NCBI RefSeq assembly: GCF_000067045.1
Contig: NC_010125.1
Coordinates: 1,526,001-1,590,000, forward strand
Origin: Gluconacetobacter diazotrophicus PA1 5
GTDB taxonomy: Bacteria; Pseudomonadota; Alphaproteobacteria; Acetobacterales; Acetobacteraceae
Length of the DNA: 64,000 nucleotides
Reading direction: 5' to 3'
Shown here: positions 35,867 to 46,753 of the stretch, in pieces
Numbering within the stretch: position 1 is the stretch's first letter
Layout of the letters: each line of letters starts with the position of its first letter
Made by a program: the position numbers and the translations under genes
The notes under the pieces: model-generated
What the model was told of the DNA's origin: nothing
Databases searched by the model: none
What the model saw: the letters and a program-made list of their open reading frames with translations, nothing else

Positions 35867-37789
35867 TCAGATCCCGATACGGACGCCAAGTTCGACAACT
35901 CGATCGAGTGGAATGCGCAGGAAGTCGGTAATAGGCGTTGCGTTTTTTGTCATAAGAAGAAAGAGCGCCATGCGCCAACGCGAGATATGGGACGGCTGCG
36001 AACGAACAAGCAATTCGCGAGAGACGAAGTAGGAAGCCTGCGAAACGTCGAAACCGGTACTCTCAAATTGTAGTTGCGCCAGCGCGGACGGCAGGTTGGG
36101 CATTTCCATGAAGCCGTAACGAAGAGTGACGCGATAAATATTAGGCGCGACCTCCGCGACTTCCGCGCGCTGATCAGTCATCACCTGCGGAAGATCGAGA
36201 TTTTTTACCGTCAGAAGAATGACATGCTCATGCAGTACCTTGTTGTGCTTGAGATTATGAAGAAGAGATGTAGGAATAAATTCAGGATTTGCGGTCATGA
36301 ACACGCCTGTCCCTGGCACGCGGATGATGCTTCGGGAATGAGGGAGGCGTGCCATGAATGCCGCTACGGGCATAGCGTCATGCTGTTGCCGCGCAAGAAC
36401 GAGACTTCGTCCTTTTTTCCACGTGAACATCATCAGGATAAGCACCGCTGCAAGCAGGACTGGTACCCATCCGCCCTCAATGATTTTCAATGTGTTCGAG
36501 GCGAAGAAAATTCCGTCTATGATAAAAAAACCGCCAAACACGGCGATGGTCGCCCAGGGAGACCATTTGTACCGATCCCGATAAACAACTGCCGCCAGAA
36601 TGCAGGTGCAAAGGAATGTGCCGGTCACGGCGATGCCATAGGCAGACGCCAGAGCTTCGGAACTACGGAACGCGATGACCAGAAGCAACGCGCCCACCAT
36701 GAGCGAATGGTTGAGACCGGGCAGGTATATCTGGCTCTCTTCCGTTGGGTTTGTATGCATGATTCGCATGCGTGGCACATAACCGAGTTGGATCAATTGC
36801 CGGCACAAGGAGAACCCCCCGGATATGCACGCCTGGCTGGCGATGACAGTTGCAATTGTCGATATGATGATCATGGGGACCTGGAGCCATTGCGGTCCCA
36901 GCAGAAAGAACGGATTGGAGATCGTTGCCGGATCAGAGATCAGCAATGCCCCCTGACCGAAATAATTGAGTGCCAGACAGGGAAGGACAAAAAATAACCA
37001 TGCTTCACGAATTGGCCTGCGCCCAAAATGGCTCATATCGGCATAAAGGGCTTCGGCACCGGTCACGGCCAGGACTACGGAACCAAGGGCCAGGAACGAC
37101 AGATAACCATGTTGGGCGATGAACATGATTGCATAGATGGGAGAAAGTGCGAGCAAAATGCTAGGATGATGAATGATCGCCAGAATACCCAAAATCCCGA
37201 TCATCAGAAACCAGACCACCATCACCGGACCAAAGATGATGCCAATCCTTCCCGTGCCATGAAACTGGATCGAGAACAGTCCGATCAGAACGGCAATTGA
37301 TAACGGAACCACAAGATGGCTCGCGGCCGGAAAGGAAACCTCGATGCCCTCGATTGCCGAGATGACCGAAACTGCTGGTGTAATGATGCCATCGCCAAAG
37401 AACAGGCAGGCTCCTATGACACCGGTCATGCCGAGAAGAAGCTTGACGGATTTACGCTTCGCGGTCTGCTGCGCCAGAGACATCAGGGCGATAATGCCAC
37501 CCTCGCCATTATAGTCTGCGCGCATGACGAGAATGACATATTTTACCGTCACAATCAGCATCAGCGTCCAGAACAGGAGGCTTTCGACCCCCAGCACCTC
37601 GCTCGCGGCGATGGTTCCATGATCCGATACGACCTGGGCAGTCGTGCGCAACGCATAAAGCGGACTGGTGCCGATATCGCCAAACACGACCCCGAGCGCG
37701 CCTAATATTGCGGCAAAGCCGGCAGGACGAGCATCATGTCCCGCTGACCCCTTTCCGACCTGAACGGCGGCCGGTGCTGTTAAAGACAC
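35867..37789 (-). CDS. kup: Kup potassium uptake protein
   Basis: 640 residues, normal Kup length. GTG start at 37789 with GGAGA 8 nt upstream. GALGVVFGDIGTSPLYALRT is the Kup N-terminal signature; about 12 spans follow (e.g. GACLFFGDGIITPAVSVISA with the K+ site acid) and a cytoplasmic C-terminal domain from about residue 450. It imports K+ with H+ at low affinity in the inner membrane. It lies next to kdp, giving both low- and high-affinity uptake. Confidence 0.96.
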   Translation of the reverse strand: MSLTAPAAVQVGKGSAGHDARPAGFAAILGALGVVFGDIGTSPLYALRTTAQVVSDHGTIAASEVLGVESLLFWTLMLIVTVKYVILVMRADYNGEGGIIALMSLAQQTAKRKSVKLLLGMTGVIGACLFFGDGIITPAVSVISAIEGIEVSFPAASHLVVPLSIAVLIGLFSIQFHGTGRIGIIFGPVMVVWFLMIGILGILAIIHHPSILLALSPIYAIMFIAQHGYLSFLALGSVVLAVTGAEALYADMSHFGRRPIREAWLFFVLPCLALNYFGQGALLISDPATISNPFFLLGPQWLQVPMIIISTIATVIASQACISGGFSLCRQLIQLGYVPRMRIMHTNPTEESQIYLPGLNHSLMVGALLLVIAFRSSEALASAYGIAVTGTFLCTCILAAVVYRDRYKWSPWATIAVFGGFFIIDGIFFASNTLKIIEGGWVPVLLAAVLILMMFTWKKGRSLVLARQQHDAMPVAAFMARLPHSRSIIRVPGTGVFMTANPEFIPTSLLHNLKHNKVLHEHVILLTVKNLDLPQVMTDQRAEVAEVAPNIYRVTLRYGFMEMPNLPSALAQLQFESTGFDVSQASYFVSRELLVRSQPSHISRWRMALFLLMTKNATPITDFLRIPLDRVVELGVRIGI

Positions 37790-37879
37790 TATCTCATCTC
37801 CGGTGATGTTGATTGATCAAGCCGCGTGTTCTGCACATTCTTTCGAGATGTGAGTTGTTGCGTTAAGAATTGCCTGTCC

Positions 37880-39145
37880 TCAAAAGCCGAGCACTGCGTC
37901 CGCGCCGAAGGTGAACTGCCCTGTGTTGCGCAGGTCGTTGAAGGGCGTCGTGCCATTGAGGGAGCGATCGAAGCGTATTTCCGGGCGAATCTCGAACAGC
38001 TTGACGTGATGTCCGAGGGTGGGATGCCAGTTCGCGCCGAGCGTGAGCGCGCCATAGGTGGTGGGCGGGGCGGACTGGGTATAGGCACTCTTGCCCAATG
38101 TGGCCCGGACATAGGAGGTGTCGCCCAAGAACGAGGTGACGAACAGACCCGTATTGTCGCGATAGATTTCGCCGCGATAGTTCAGTGTCAGGCTTGGTGT
38201 GACCTGATAGCTGACATAGCTGACGAAACTGTAGGCATCCGCGCGCAGGCCGTCGTCATGCATGTAGTTGAACTCGGCCGTTACGGAGAGCTTGTCGTTG
38301 ATCTTATAAGTTCCGTTCAGGTCATTCCAGAACCGCTGGGCGGAATTGGCCTGCTTGCCTAGCGCCCGGATGGCGTCTTCCGGGCCGACGCGACCGAGAT
38401 AGGTGAAGGAGAATTTCCCGCCCAGCAGGCCGCTGCCGTTGACGCCGAAATAGCCGGCTGCCGCGTGATTGTTGTCGCCGCCGCCAAACGAGACCTGATT
38501 GCCAGTATCCACACCGAAAAGCGCGCTGAAATGGTCATCCACATGCCATTGGAACATCGCGCCGACATGCTCGAAGGTGGTGGAATACTGGGTTGTGTAG
38601 GACAGCGTGTAGAAGGGCCTCAGGGAGGGGTCATAGGACTCCACACCCATCGGAGAGGTGAGGATACCCGCTTGCATATCCAGCCCGTGCCGGGTCAGCC
38701 AGGGCAGGTGCAGGTCGAGATGCGCCTGGGGGAGGATGAACTGGTAGCGGCTGGAAATCGCGCTCGAAGTAATCCCGGCGATCTGGAAATAGCGCGCATC
38801 CGAGCCGTACATGCCCTGAAGGAAGAAGCCGATCTGATAGTCATGCGCGGTCGTATCGACAGTGCGGTTGACGGTCAGAAGAATCTGGTCGAGCTGCGGT
38901 TGATTGGCACGGTCGCCGAAGAACTGGCCGAAATTGACGCCGTTATCGGGCCGGGCGGGATTGGCGTTGATTCCCCCTTCGATCTGCGCGCCGTAGGTGA
39001 TGGTCTTCGCCCAGCTTCCGAGATCGTCCGCAAAGGCGCGAGGTATGGTCCAGTGAGAGGTTGCCAGGAACGTCATCGCGGCGAAGCCGAGCCGGCGCAC
39101 TATGGCGGGGTTTGCCCTGGTTTCAGACGGGCACGGAAGCGTCAT
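37880..39145 (-). CDS. Outer-membrane beta-barrel protein (porin-like, BBP2/OMP type)
   Basis: 421 residues from ATG 39145, with GGAG upstream; the longer frame to 39235 adds nothing recognisable. LGFAAMTFLATSHWTIPRAF then ADDL is the signal peptide. The mature part begins TYGAQIEGGINANPARPDNG, has alternating strands, and ends with aromatic F (GADAVLGF), the outer-membrane assembly signal. Such barrels often sit beside kup/kdp in acetic acid bacteria (recollection). Possible role: diffusion pore for cations. It lies 90 bp upstream of kup in the same direction. Confidence 0.8.
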   Translation of the reverse strand: MTLPCPSETRANPAIVRRLGFAAMTFLATSHWTIPRAFADDLGSWAKTITYGAQIEGGINANPARPDNGVNFGQFFGDRANQPQLDQILLTVNRTVDTTAHDYQIGFFLQGMYGSDARYFQIAGITSSAISSRYQFILPQAHLDLHLPWLTRHGLDMQAGILTSPMGVESYDPSLRPFYTLSYTTQYSTTFEHVGAMFQWHVDDHFSALFGVDTGNQVSFGGGDNNHAAAGYFGVNGSGLLGGKFSFTYLGRVGPEDAIRALGKQANSAQRFWNDLNGTYKINDKLSVTAEFNYMHDDGLRADAYSFVSYVSYQVTPSLTLNYRGEIYRDNTGLFVTSFLGDTSYVRATLGKSAYTQSAPPTTYGALTLGANWHPTLGHHVKLFEIRPEIRFDRSLNGTTPFNDLRNTGQFTFGADAVLGF

Positions 39146-39420
39146 GATTTCCACTCCGCCCACCAGGCAGAACGTGCCGCGCAATCGTCGGAGACGCTGC
39201 AGAATGTAGGCCACATATTTCATACCAGCGATCATTCCCGGCTTGAGATTTTTCTTAGCCGAGTAGGCATCGGGTCATGAGTCTGACAAGAGCAAGGGCC
39301 TTTCTGCCCTGCATTTTCACCTGAATTCCTATGAGATTCATATACTGAGGCCGCGAACACCCTCTCTCTTTCCTATGCGGATGCTGCGATAACATGTCCT
39401 GGCAGAAGGAAGGGACTTCT
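39146..39420. promoter_or_regulatory. Divergent promoter region of barrel/kup and kdp
   Basis: 275 bp between the two divergent units must carry both promoters and, by family, a KdpE site for the right-hand unit. The stretch TATGAGATTCATATACTGAG (39329-39348) is the most AT-rich, dyad-like part and the best candidate. I could not identify a certain -35/-10 pair. Confidence 0.4.
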
Positions 39421-39504
39421 ATGCTTGATATTCTTTATTGTGGACTTGGGATCGTGGGATTTTTGATTTCTCTCGGCTTCCTGTCCTTTTGTGAACGGAT
39501 CTAG
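39421..39504 (+). CDS. 27-residue membrane peptide ahead of kdpF
   Basis: ATG 39421 to TAG 39504 encodes MLDILYCGLGIVGFLISLGF then LSFCERI, a single hydrophobic span. GAAGGAAGGG precedes the start at good spacing. It ends 4 bp before kdpF, so it is translated as first gene of the kdp unit. Comparable tiny peptides ending in CERL-like tails precede kdp genes in other alpha-proteobacteria (recollection). Confidence 0.65.
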   Translation: MLDILYCGLGIVGFLISLGFLSFCERI

Positions 39505-39508
39505 CGTC

Positions 39509-39598
39509 ATGACCCTGGATCTCATTCTTGGCGGCGCGGTGACCGTTGGCCTTCTGGCCTATGTCCTTCTCGCGCTGGTACGGCCGGAAAGGTTCTGA
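39509..39598 (+). CDS. kdpF: KdpF, small subunit of the K+ ATPase
   Basis: 29 residues: [20 protein letters not shown] and then LALVRPERF. One span followed by LVRPERF is the classical KdpF ending. It stabilises the KdpABC complex in the inner membrane. Starts 4 bp after the previous peptide and ends 4 bp before kdpA. Confidence 0.9.
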   Translation: MTLDLILGGAVTVGLLAYVLLALVRPERF

Positions 39599-39602
39599 AA
39601 AA

Positions 39603-41309
39603 ATGACGATCGCTGGCTGGACGCTCATAGCCGCATTCCTGTTCGCGACGGTTTTACTTGCTCCCGTCGCTGGCAATGCCATGACGCGTGTGATGGGCGG
39701 AGCCAGGGGAGCCATCGGACGCTTCTTTGGACCGTTTGAGGCAGGCCTCTATCGGCTCGCCGGTATAGATGCGGCTCGCGAGCAAAGCTGGTGGGGCTAC
39801 GCCGTCGCCATGCTGGTCTTCAAGCTGCTCTGTTTCCTGACTGTTTACGCATTACTGCGCTTTCAGGTGCATCTTCCCCTAAATCCGGTAGGAATGGGCA
39901 CGATTACACCGGACCTTGCCTACAATACCGCCATCAGTTTCATGACGAACACCAACTGGCAGAGTTACGCCGGCGAGACGACGATGAGTTATCTCAGCCA
40001 GATGCTGGCGTTGACGGTGCAGAATTTCACCTCGGCCGCCGCGGGTATCGCGATAGCGTTCGCGGTATTCCGGGGGTTCTCACGGGAGAGCGCGAAGACG
40101 ATCGGCAATTTCTGGGTCGATCTGACGCGGATCACGCTTTACGTGCTGGTCCCCGGAAGCGTGATCCTGGCCTTGTTCCTCGTCTGGCAGGGCGTGCCGC
40201 AGACCTTCTCGAACAGCATTGCGGTCACGACGCTCGAAGGCGCGCGCCAGACCATCGCCGTCGGGCCGGTTGCCTCGCAGGAAGCGATCAAGATGCTGGG
40301 AACCAACGGTGGCGGGTTCTTCAACACGAACTCGGCGCATCCGTTCGAGAATCCAACGCCTCTTACGAATCTTGTCGAGATGCTGGCAATTTTCGTGATC
40401 GGCGCCGGCCTGACGTCCGCTTTCGGGCGCATGGTGAACGACCGGCGGCAAGGATGGGCGGTATTTTCCGCGATGGCGGTGCTGTTTGTCGTGGGGGTAG
40501 CCGTGACCTACTGGTCCGAGGCGCACGCCAACCCCGCATTCGCGGCGCTCGGCGTCGATCCGGGTCTGGGCAACATGGAAGGCAAGGAAACGCGGTTCGG
40601 GATCGTGGCGTCCTCGCTTTTCGCCACTGTGACGACTGATGCTTCCTGTGGCGCGGTCAACGCCATGCACGAGAGCTTCCTGCCGCTGGGCGGGATGGTT
40701 CCGCTGGTCAATATGATGCTCGGCGAGGTGATCTTTGGAGGGGTCGGCTCGGGAATGTATGGCTTCCTGCTTTTCGCGATCGTCGCCGTCTTCATCGCGG
40801 GCCTGATGGTCGGGCGCACGCCGGAATATCTCGGCAAGAAAATCGAGGCGCGCGAGATCAAGATGACCATGCTGGGCATCCTGGTGCCGCCCATGCTGGT
40901 TCTCACGCTGACGGCGATCGCAATCGTGGTCTCTTCCGGCACCTCGGCGATGTCGGCCAGCGGGCCGCACGGGTTTACGGAAGTCCTGTACGAATACACC
41001 TCGGCTGCCGCCAATAACGGCAGCGCCTTTTCCGGTCTCACGGCGAACAGCTTCTGGAACGTCACGCTCGGGATCGCCATGATGATCGGCCGGTTCTTCG
41101 TCATCATTCCGTCGCTGGCTCTGGCCGGCTCGCTTGCCGGCAAGAAGACTGTCGCCCCTTCCGCCGGCACGTTCCCCACGCATGGCGGATTGTTCATTGG
41201 CCTCGTGATCGGCGTTATCCTGATCGTCGGTGGCCTGACCTTTTTGCCTGCCCTCGCCCTCGGTCCCATCGTCGAGCATCTCGCGATGGGCGCCGGTAAG
41301 CTCTACTGA
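39603..41309 (+). CDS. kdpA: KdpA, K+-translocating subunit
   Basis: 568 residues. The four selectivity-filter loops are visible: [48 protein letters not shown] and NNGSAFSGL. It binds K+ from the periplasm and passes it to the KdpB pathway. ATG 39603 is preferred to the earlier frame start since it follows kdpF by 4 bp. Complete. Confidence 0.97.
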   Translation: MTIAGWTLIAAFLFATVLLAPVAGNAMTRVMGGARGAIGRFFGPFEAGLYRLAGIDAAREQSWWGYAVAMLVFKLLCFLTVYALLRFQVHLPLNPVGMGTITPDLAYNTAISFMTNTNWQSYAGETTMSYLSQMLALTVQNFTSAAAGIAIAFAVFRGFSRESAKTIGNFWVDLTRITLYVLVPGSVILALFLVWQGVPQTFSNSIAVTTLEGARQTIAVGPVASQEAIKMLGTNGGGFFNTNSAHPFENPTPLTNLVEMLAIFVIGAGLTSAFGRMVNDRRQGWAVFSAMAVLFVVGVAVTYWSEAHANPAFAALGVDPGLGNMEGKETRFGIVASSLFATVTTDASCGAVNAMHESFLPLGGMVPLVNMMLGEVIFGGVGSGMYGFLLFAIVAVFIAGLMVGRTPEYLGKKIEAREIKMTMLGILVPPMLVLTLTAIAIVVSSGTSAMSASGPHGFTEVLYEYTSAAANNGSAFSGLTANSFWNVTLGIAMMIGRFFVIIPSLALAGSLAGKKTVAPSAGTFPTHGGLFIGLVIGVILIVGGLTFLPALALGPIVEHLAMGAGKLY

Positions 41310-41325
41310 CGGGATAAACATCATC

Positions 41326-43440
41326 ATGACTGTTCAATCCGCAATCCCGGCGCATGGGTCGGGCGGACAAGAGGGCGGCCGCGATCCAGACCGTTCAAGC
41401 CTCCTGCGCGCCGATCTGCTGATGCCCGCGATCGGCGAGAGCTTCCGCAAGCTCGATCCGCGCATCATGTGGCATAATCCGGTCATGTTCGTCGTGGAGA
41501 TTGTTTCCACGCTGACCACGATCCTCCTGATCCGCGACCTCGCGACGGGAGCGCCGCATTCTGGCTTCGCCATCCAGATCAATCTCTGGCTCTGGTTCAC
41601 GGTGCTGTTCGCGAATTTCGCTGAAGCCGTCGCGGAGGGTCGGGGCAAGGCGCAGGCGGCAAGTCTTCGCCGGGCGCGAACGGACGCGACGGGGAAGCGG
41701 CTGTTGCCCACCGATACCAGCAAATGGTCCTATGCGGGTGTCTATGAAGAAGTACCCGCGCCCGAGCTTCAGCCCGGCGACGTGGTGCTTGTCGAGGCGG
41801 GCGATTTCGTGCCGAGCGACGGCGAGGTGATCGACGGTGTCGCCTCAATCGACGAGTCTGCGATCACTGGCGAGTCCGCGCCCGTGGTGCGTGAGAGCGG
41901 TGGTGACCGTTCCGCCGTTACGGGCGGCACGCGCGTTCTGTCGGACTGGATTATCGTGAAGATCACCGCTGCCCAGGGCTCTACGTTTCTGGACCGGATG
42001 ATCGGACTCGTCGAGGGCGCCCAGCGGCAGAAGACGCCCAACGAAATCGCCCTCAACATCCTTCTCGCAGGGTTGACGCTCGTTTTCATTTTTGCCGTCG
42101 CGACCATTCCCTCGTTCGCTGCCTATGCAGGGGGACAGATTTCCGTTCTTGTGCTGGTCGCTCTGTTCGTGACGCTCATTCCGACCACCATCGGCGCGCT
42201 GCTCTCGTCCATTGGTATTGCAGGTATGGATCGGCTGATCCGTTTCAATGTGCTCGCCATGTCCGGTCGCGCTGTGGAGGCGGCGGGAGATGTCGATACG
42301 CTGCTGCTGGACAAGACCGGTACCATCACCATCGGCAATCGTCAGGCATCGGATTTTCTTCCGGTTCCGGGTGTGACGGAACAGGAACTCGCGGACGCGG
42401 CCCAGCTTGCCTCGCTGGCCGATGAGACGCCGGAGGGGCGCTCGATCGTCGTGCTGGCGAAGGAGCGTTTCAACATCCGCGCCAGGGAAATGGCGCAGGC
42501 CGGGATGCAGTTTGTCCCGTTTACCGCCCAGACGCGCATGAGTGGTGTCGACATCGGGGAGCGCTGCATCCGCAAGGGAGCCGTGGACAGTGTGCTGGCC
42601 TATCTCGGCAATCCGGCGGACGCCTCCGCCCAGGCGGCGATTGCGAACGCCGACACCGTAGGGCGCGCCGGGGGCACACCGCTGGCTGTGGTGGATGGCG
42701 ACAGGTTGCTCGGGATCGTGGCGCTCAAGGATGTCGTCAAGGGTGGTATCCGTGAGCGTTTTGCCGAATTACGCCGTATGGGGATCCGCACGGTCATGAT
42801 AACGGGCGACAATCCCCTGACGGCAGCCGCGATCGCCGCCGAAAGTGGCGTGGACGATTTTCTTGCTCAAGCCACGCCCGAGGCCAAGCTCGCATTGATC
42901 CGCAAGGAACAGGCCGAGGGCAAGCTGGTGGCCATGTGCGGCGATGGTACTAACGATGCCCCCGCTCTGGCGCAGGCGGATGTGGGCGTCGCCATGAACA
43001 CCGGTACAATGGCGGCCCGCGAAGCCGGAAACATGGTCGATCTCGATAGTGATCCGACCAAGCTTATCGAGATCGTGGGAATCGGAAAGCAGCTTCTGAT
43101 GACACGCGGAGCGCTCACCACGTTCTCGATCGCCAACGACGTGGCGAAATATTTCGCCATTATCCCTGCCATGTTCATCGGCTTTTATCCCCAGCTCTCG
43201 GCGCTGAACGTCATGCATCTGGGCACGCCGCAGAGCGCCATCCTGTCGGCGATCATCTTCAACGCCCTCATCATTATATGCCTTATTCCTCTTTCGCTCA
43301 GGGGTGTGCGCTATCGTCCCGTCGGCGCGGCCGCGCTCCTGCGGCGCAATCTTCTCGTTTTCGGCGTTGGCGGTGTCGTGGCGCCGTTCGTCGGTATCAA
43401 GCTGATCGACCTGCTCGTCAACGCGCTCGGCATAGCCTGA
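41326..43440 (+). CDS. kdpB: KdpB, P-type ATPase catalytic subunit
   Basis: 704 residues. Phosphorylation Asp in [12 protein letters not shown] at about residue 329; actuator TGES near residue 181; hinge [20 protein letters not shown]. The regulatory serine region TGES is intact. ATP hydrolysis here drives K+ uptake. 16 bp after kdpA, 13 bp before kdpC. Confidence 0.97.
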   Translation: MTVQSAIPAHGSGGQEGGRDPDRSSLLRADLLMPAIGESFRKLDPRIMWHNPVMFVVEIVSTLTTILLIRDLATGAPHSGFAIQINLWLWFTVLFANFAEAVAEGRGKAQAASLRRARTDATGKRLLPTDTSKWSYAGVYEEVPAPELQPGDVVLVEAGDFVPSDGEVIDGVASIDESAITGESAPVVRESGGDRSAVTGGTRVLSDWIIVKITAAQGSTFLDRMIGLVEGAQRQKTPNEIALNILLAGLTLVFIFAVATIPSFAAYAGGQISVLVLVALFVTLIPTTIGALLSSIGIAGMDRLIRFNVLAMSGRAVEAAGDVDTLLLDKTGTITIGNRQASDFLPVPGVTEQELADAAQLASLADETPEGRSIVVLAKERFNIRAREMAQAGMQFVPFTAQTRMSGVDIGERCIRKGAVDSVLAYLGNPADASAQAAIANADTVGRAGGTPLAVVDGDRLLGIVALKDVVKGGIRERFAELRRMGIRTVMITGDNPLTAAAIAAESGVDDFLAQATPEAKLALIRKEQAEGKLVAMCGDGTNDAPALAQADVGVAMNTGTMAAREAGNMVDLDSDPTKLIEIVGIGKQLLMTRGALTTFSIANDVAKYFAIIPAMFIGFYPQLSALNVMHLGTPQSAILSAIIFNALIIICLIPLSLRGVRYRPVGAAALLRRNLLVFGVGGVVAPFVGIKLIDLLVNALGIA

Positions 43441-43453
43441 AGGAACAAGCTCC

Positions 43454-44068
43454 ATGCTTCGCGAATTGAGGCCCGCCCTCGTCCTGTTTCTCTTCTTTTC
43501 CGTTCTCACCGGCGTGATCTATCCGCTGGCCGTCACGGGGGTCGCTGGCGTGCTGTTCCCGCGACAGGCGGGGGGCAGCCTCGTCCTTGTCGATGGCAAG
43601 CCGGTCGGCTCGGAACTGATCGGGCAGAATTTCACCTCGCCGCGCTATTTCCATCCCCGGCCGTCCGCCACCAGCGGCCCCGATCCGGTCGATGCGTCGA
43701 AATCGGGGCCGCTGCCCTACAATGCCGCCGCATCCGTGGGCTCCAACCTCGGCCCGACCTCGAAATCTCTCGTGGACAGGGTCACGGCAAGCGTCGCGGC
43801 GCTGCGGGCTGAAAATCCGGAGGCCGTCAGGAAAGGACTTGCCATTCCAGTCGATCTGGTGACGACGTCGGGCAGCGGTCTTGACCCGGATATCTCGCCG
43901 GAGGGCGCCCGATTTCAGGTTCCTCGCATCGCGGCAGCACGGAGCATTCCCGAGGAAAGGATACATGATCTGATCCTGCGCATGACGCAGGCACCGGTCG
44001 CAGGGATACTGGGAGAGGCGCGCATAAATGTGCTGCGGCTGAACCTGGCGCTCGATGCTATGAAATAG
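43454..44068 (+). CDS. kdpC: KdpC, K+ ATPase chaperone subunit
   Basis: 204 residues with one N-terminal span (LRPALVLFLFFSVLTGVIYP) and the periplasmic KdpC domain: GQNFTSPRYFHPRPSAT, SGSGLDPDISPEGARFQVPR. It raises ATP affinity of KdpB. Its stop abuts the kdpD start. Confidence 0.96.
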   Translation: MLRELRPALVLFLFFSVLTGVIYPLAVTGVAGVLFPRQAGGSLVLVDGKPVGSELIGQNFTSPRYFHPRPSATSGPDPVDASKSGPLPYNAAASVGSNLGPTSKSLVDRVTASVAALRAENPEAVRKGLAIPVDLVTTSGSGLDPDISPEGARFQVPRIAAARSIPEERIHDLILRMTQAPVAGILGEARINVLRLNLALDAMK

Positions 44069-46753
44069 GTGATGGAGGACCGTACCGACAGACCCGATCC
44101 GGATGCGCTTCTGCGTCAGGCTGCCCATGACATGGGTGGGACGCGCGGCCGGCTGAAGATCTTTGTCGGCGCGGCCCCCGGCGTGGGCAAAACCTTCGAG
44201 ATGCTCACGACGGCGCACCGGCTTATAAGGGATGGCGTCGACGTCGTGGTGGGCGTCGTTGAGACGCACGGGAGATCCGAGACTGCGGCGCTGCTCGACG
44301 GTCTGGAGGTCGTGCCCCGCCGTGTCGTGGCTTATCGGGGCCAGACGCTGACTGAGATGGATCTGGACGCGATCCTCGCCCGTCAGCCCCGGCTGGTGCT
44401 GGTCGATGAACTGGCACACACGAACGCGCCGGGCAGCCGTCATCCGAAACGCTGGATGGATGTCGAGGAGCTGCTCGCGGCCGGAATGGACGTCTTCACC
44501 ACGGTCAATATCCAGCATCTGGAGAGCCTGAACGACATCGTCGCCGGTATTACCAGGATTCGCGTCCGCGAAACCGTGCCCGATACGGTGATCGACCGGG
44601 CCGACGAGATCGAGCTGATCGACCTGACGCCGGCCGACCTGCTGCAACGGCTGCGCGAGGGCAAGGTCTATACGGCGCCGGCAGCATCACGGGCGATGCG
44701 GAATTATTTCTCGCCGGGAAATCTGACGGCGTTGCGCGAACTCGCGCTGCGACAGACCGCTCGGCAGGTCGATGCTCAGTTGATCGACCATATGCGCTCG
44801 AATGCGATCAGCGGTCCATGGGCGGCGGGAGAGCGGATTCTTGTCTGCCTCACGCTCCAGGATGTCGACGGAAGCCTGCTGCGCTACGGACGGCGGCTAG
44901 CCGAGCGGTTTCACGCACCCTGGACAGTGCTGCATGTGGAGACCAGCCGGGAAGCCGGCGAGACAATTCGTCAACGCACGGCAAGCCAGATGCATCTCGC
45001 GCAGTCGATGGGTGCGGAGACGATCACGATACCGGGTCAGGATGTGGCAACCGAGACGCTGGCCTGGGCGCGGAGCCATAACGTCACGCAGATCGTGGCG
45101 GGGCGTCCCGCGCGCAGGCCCTGGACGAGCTGGATGACGCCATGGACGTGGACATCGGTGACGCGGATACTGGCCGACCGGGCCGGTGATATTCCGGTCC
45201 ATGTCGTGGGCGCGACCAATGGTCATGAGGGAGCGGAAGAAAAGCCGGAGAAGCGCCCGCTCGCCTTCGGCCCCTATATCGCGGCGACCGGCATTGTGGC
45301 GGGGGCGCTTGTTCTGTCTCTGGTGCTTCGCCATGGGATGGAAGTCCAGAATGTCTCGCTGACATTCCTGACAGCCGTGCTCGGTGTTGCTCTCGGCTTT
45401 GGCTTGTGGCCCTCACTTTACGCCTCGGTCATGGCCGTCCTGTCGTTCAATTTTTTCTTTCTTCCACCGCTTTATACGTTCGTTATTGCGGCTCCAGATA
45501 ACATTGCCGCTCTTGCATTCTTCTCTATTACCGCCGTCACCGCCAGTCACCTCGGCAACCGTGTCCGCGCGCAGGCGATCGTCGCGCGGCATCGGGCGGA
45601 GATTACCGAATCATTATATGAGTTCAGTCGCAAGCTCACAGGCGTCACGTCCATGGACGAGCTTTTGTGGACGACCTGTCAGCAAATCGCCACCATGCTC
45701 GACCGACAGGTCGTCATTCTTCTGCCGCAGGACGACAAACTCATTATCCGCGCCAGCGATCCGCCGGAAAAGAGCCTGGATTCCGCTGACCTCGCTGCGG
45801 CGACATGGGCGTGGCGACATGATCGTTCAGCGGGACGGGGCTCGGATAATCTTCCGGGCGCACGCCGATTGTTTGTTCCGTTGCGGACGGCGCGAGGACC
45901 TATCGGGGTGATCGGCCTGGATTCTGACGGCCCCGGACTCCTGCTCGGGCAGGAGCAGCAGCGTCTCGTCGATGCGCTGGGCGATCAGGCTGCACTCGCG
46001 ATCGAGCGCATCATCTTGTCGCACGATCTCGATCAGGCGCGTCTGCATGCGGAAACCGAACGTTTGCGCGGGGCGCTCCTTTCATCGATCTCGCACGATC
46101 TGCGTACACCGCTTTCCTCGATACTCGGGGCCGCGTCCAGCCTGGACAGTTATGACGCCCTGCTTGATAAGAAGGACCGGAAAGAGCTTCTGACCACCAT
46201 TCGCGAGGAAGCTGAACGCCTCTCACGCTTCGTCGCCAATCTGCTCGACATGACGAGGCTGGAAGCCGGAGCCCTGACCCCGGCCCGGCAACCATGCGAT
46301 CTGGGTGAGGTTGCCGGTAGCGCGCTGGCGCGCGCTTCCGTAATTCTCCGGCATCATCGCGTGTCGCTCAAGGTTGCACCCGATCTGCCACTGGTCCCGC
46401 TGGATGACGTTCTTGTCGAACAGGCATTATTCAATATTCTCGATAATGCCGCGAAATATACGCCCGAGGGCAGCATGGTGATGATCGAGATCGCACAAAA
46501 AGGGGGAAGTCTCCGCCTGCGTCTGACCGACGAAGGGCCTGGTCTGCCTGCCGATAATCCAAACCAGATATTCGACAAGTTCACGCGCATCCAGTTTGCG
46601 GATCGGCAGCGACCAGGAACGGGGCTTGGTCTGGCGATCGCCAAAGGATTTGTCGAAACTGCGGGTGGTTCGATCACAGCGGAAAATCGTCCCGATCGCA
46701 CAGGAGCCGTATTTACGCTAAGTTTTCCGATTGTAGCGGAGGTATCAGGATGA
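44069..46753 (+). CDS. kdpD: KdpD, K+/turgor sensor histidine kinase
   Basis: 894 residues. GRLKIFVGAAPGVGKTFEML is the N-terminal KdpD Walker A; LVLVDELAHTNAPGSRHPKR the Walker B region; a Usp-like domain follows, then four spans around 400-500 (e.g. ALGFGLWPSLYASVMAVLSF), a GAF domain and the kinase core with SSISHDLRTPLSSILGAASS (phospho-His at about residue 676) and GTGLGLAIAKGF. GTG 44069 or ATG 44072 start directly after kdpC. Confidence 0.96.
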   Translation: MMEDRTDRPDPDALLRQAAHDMGGTRGRLKIFVGAAPGVGKTFEMLTTAHRLIRDGVDVVVGVVETHGRSETAALLDGLEVVPRRVVAYRGQTLTEMDLDAILARQPRLVLVDELAHTNAPGSRHPKRWMDVEELLAAGMDVFTTVNIQHLESLNDIVAGITRIRVRETVPDTVIDRADEIELIDLTPADLLQRLREGKVYTAPAASRAMRNYFSPGNLTALRELALRQTARQVDAQLIDHMRSNAISGPWAAGERILVCLTLQDVDGSLLRYGRRLAERFHAPWTVLHVETSREAGETIRQRTASQMHLAQSMGAETITIPGQDVATETLAWARSHNVTQIVAGRPARRPWTSWMTPWTWTSVTRILADRAGDIPVHVVGATNGHEGAEEKPEKRPLAFGPYIAATGIVAGALVLSLVLRHGMEVQNVSLTFLTAVLGVALGFGLWPSLYASVMAVLSFNFFFLPPLYTFVIAAPDNIAALAFFSITAVTASHLGNRVRAQAIVARHRAEITESLYEFSRKLTGVTSMDELLWTTCQQIATMLDRQVVILLPQDDKLIIRASDPPEKSLDSADLAAATWAWRHDRSAGRGSDNLPGARRLFVPLRTARGPIGVIGLDSDGPGLLLGQEQQRLVDALGDQAALAIERIILSHDLDQARLHAETERLRGALLSSISHDLRTPLSSILGAASSLDSYDALLDKKDRKELLTTIREEAERLSRFVANLLDMTRLEAGALTPARQPCDLGEVAGSALARASVILRHHRVSLKVAPDLPLVPLDDVLVEQALFNILDNAAKYTPEGSMVMIEIAQKGGSLRLRLTDEGPGLPADNPNQIFDKFTRIQFADRQRPGTGLGLAIAKGFVETAGGSITAENRPDRTGAVFTLSFPIVAEVSG

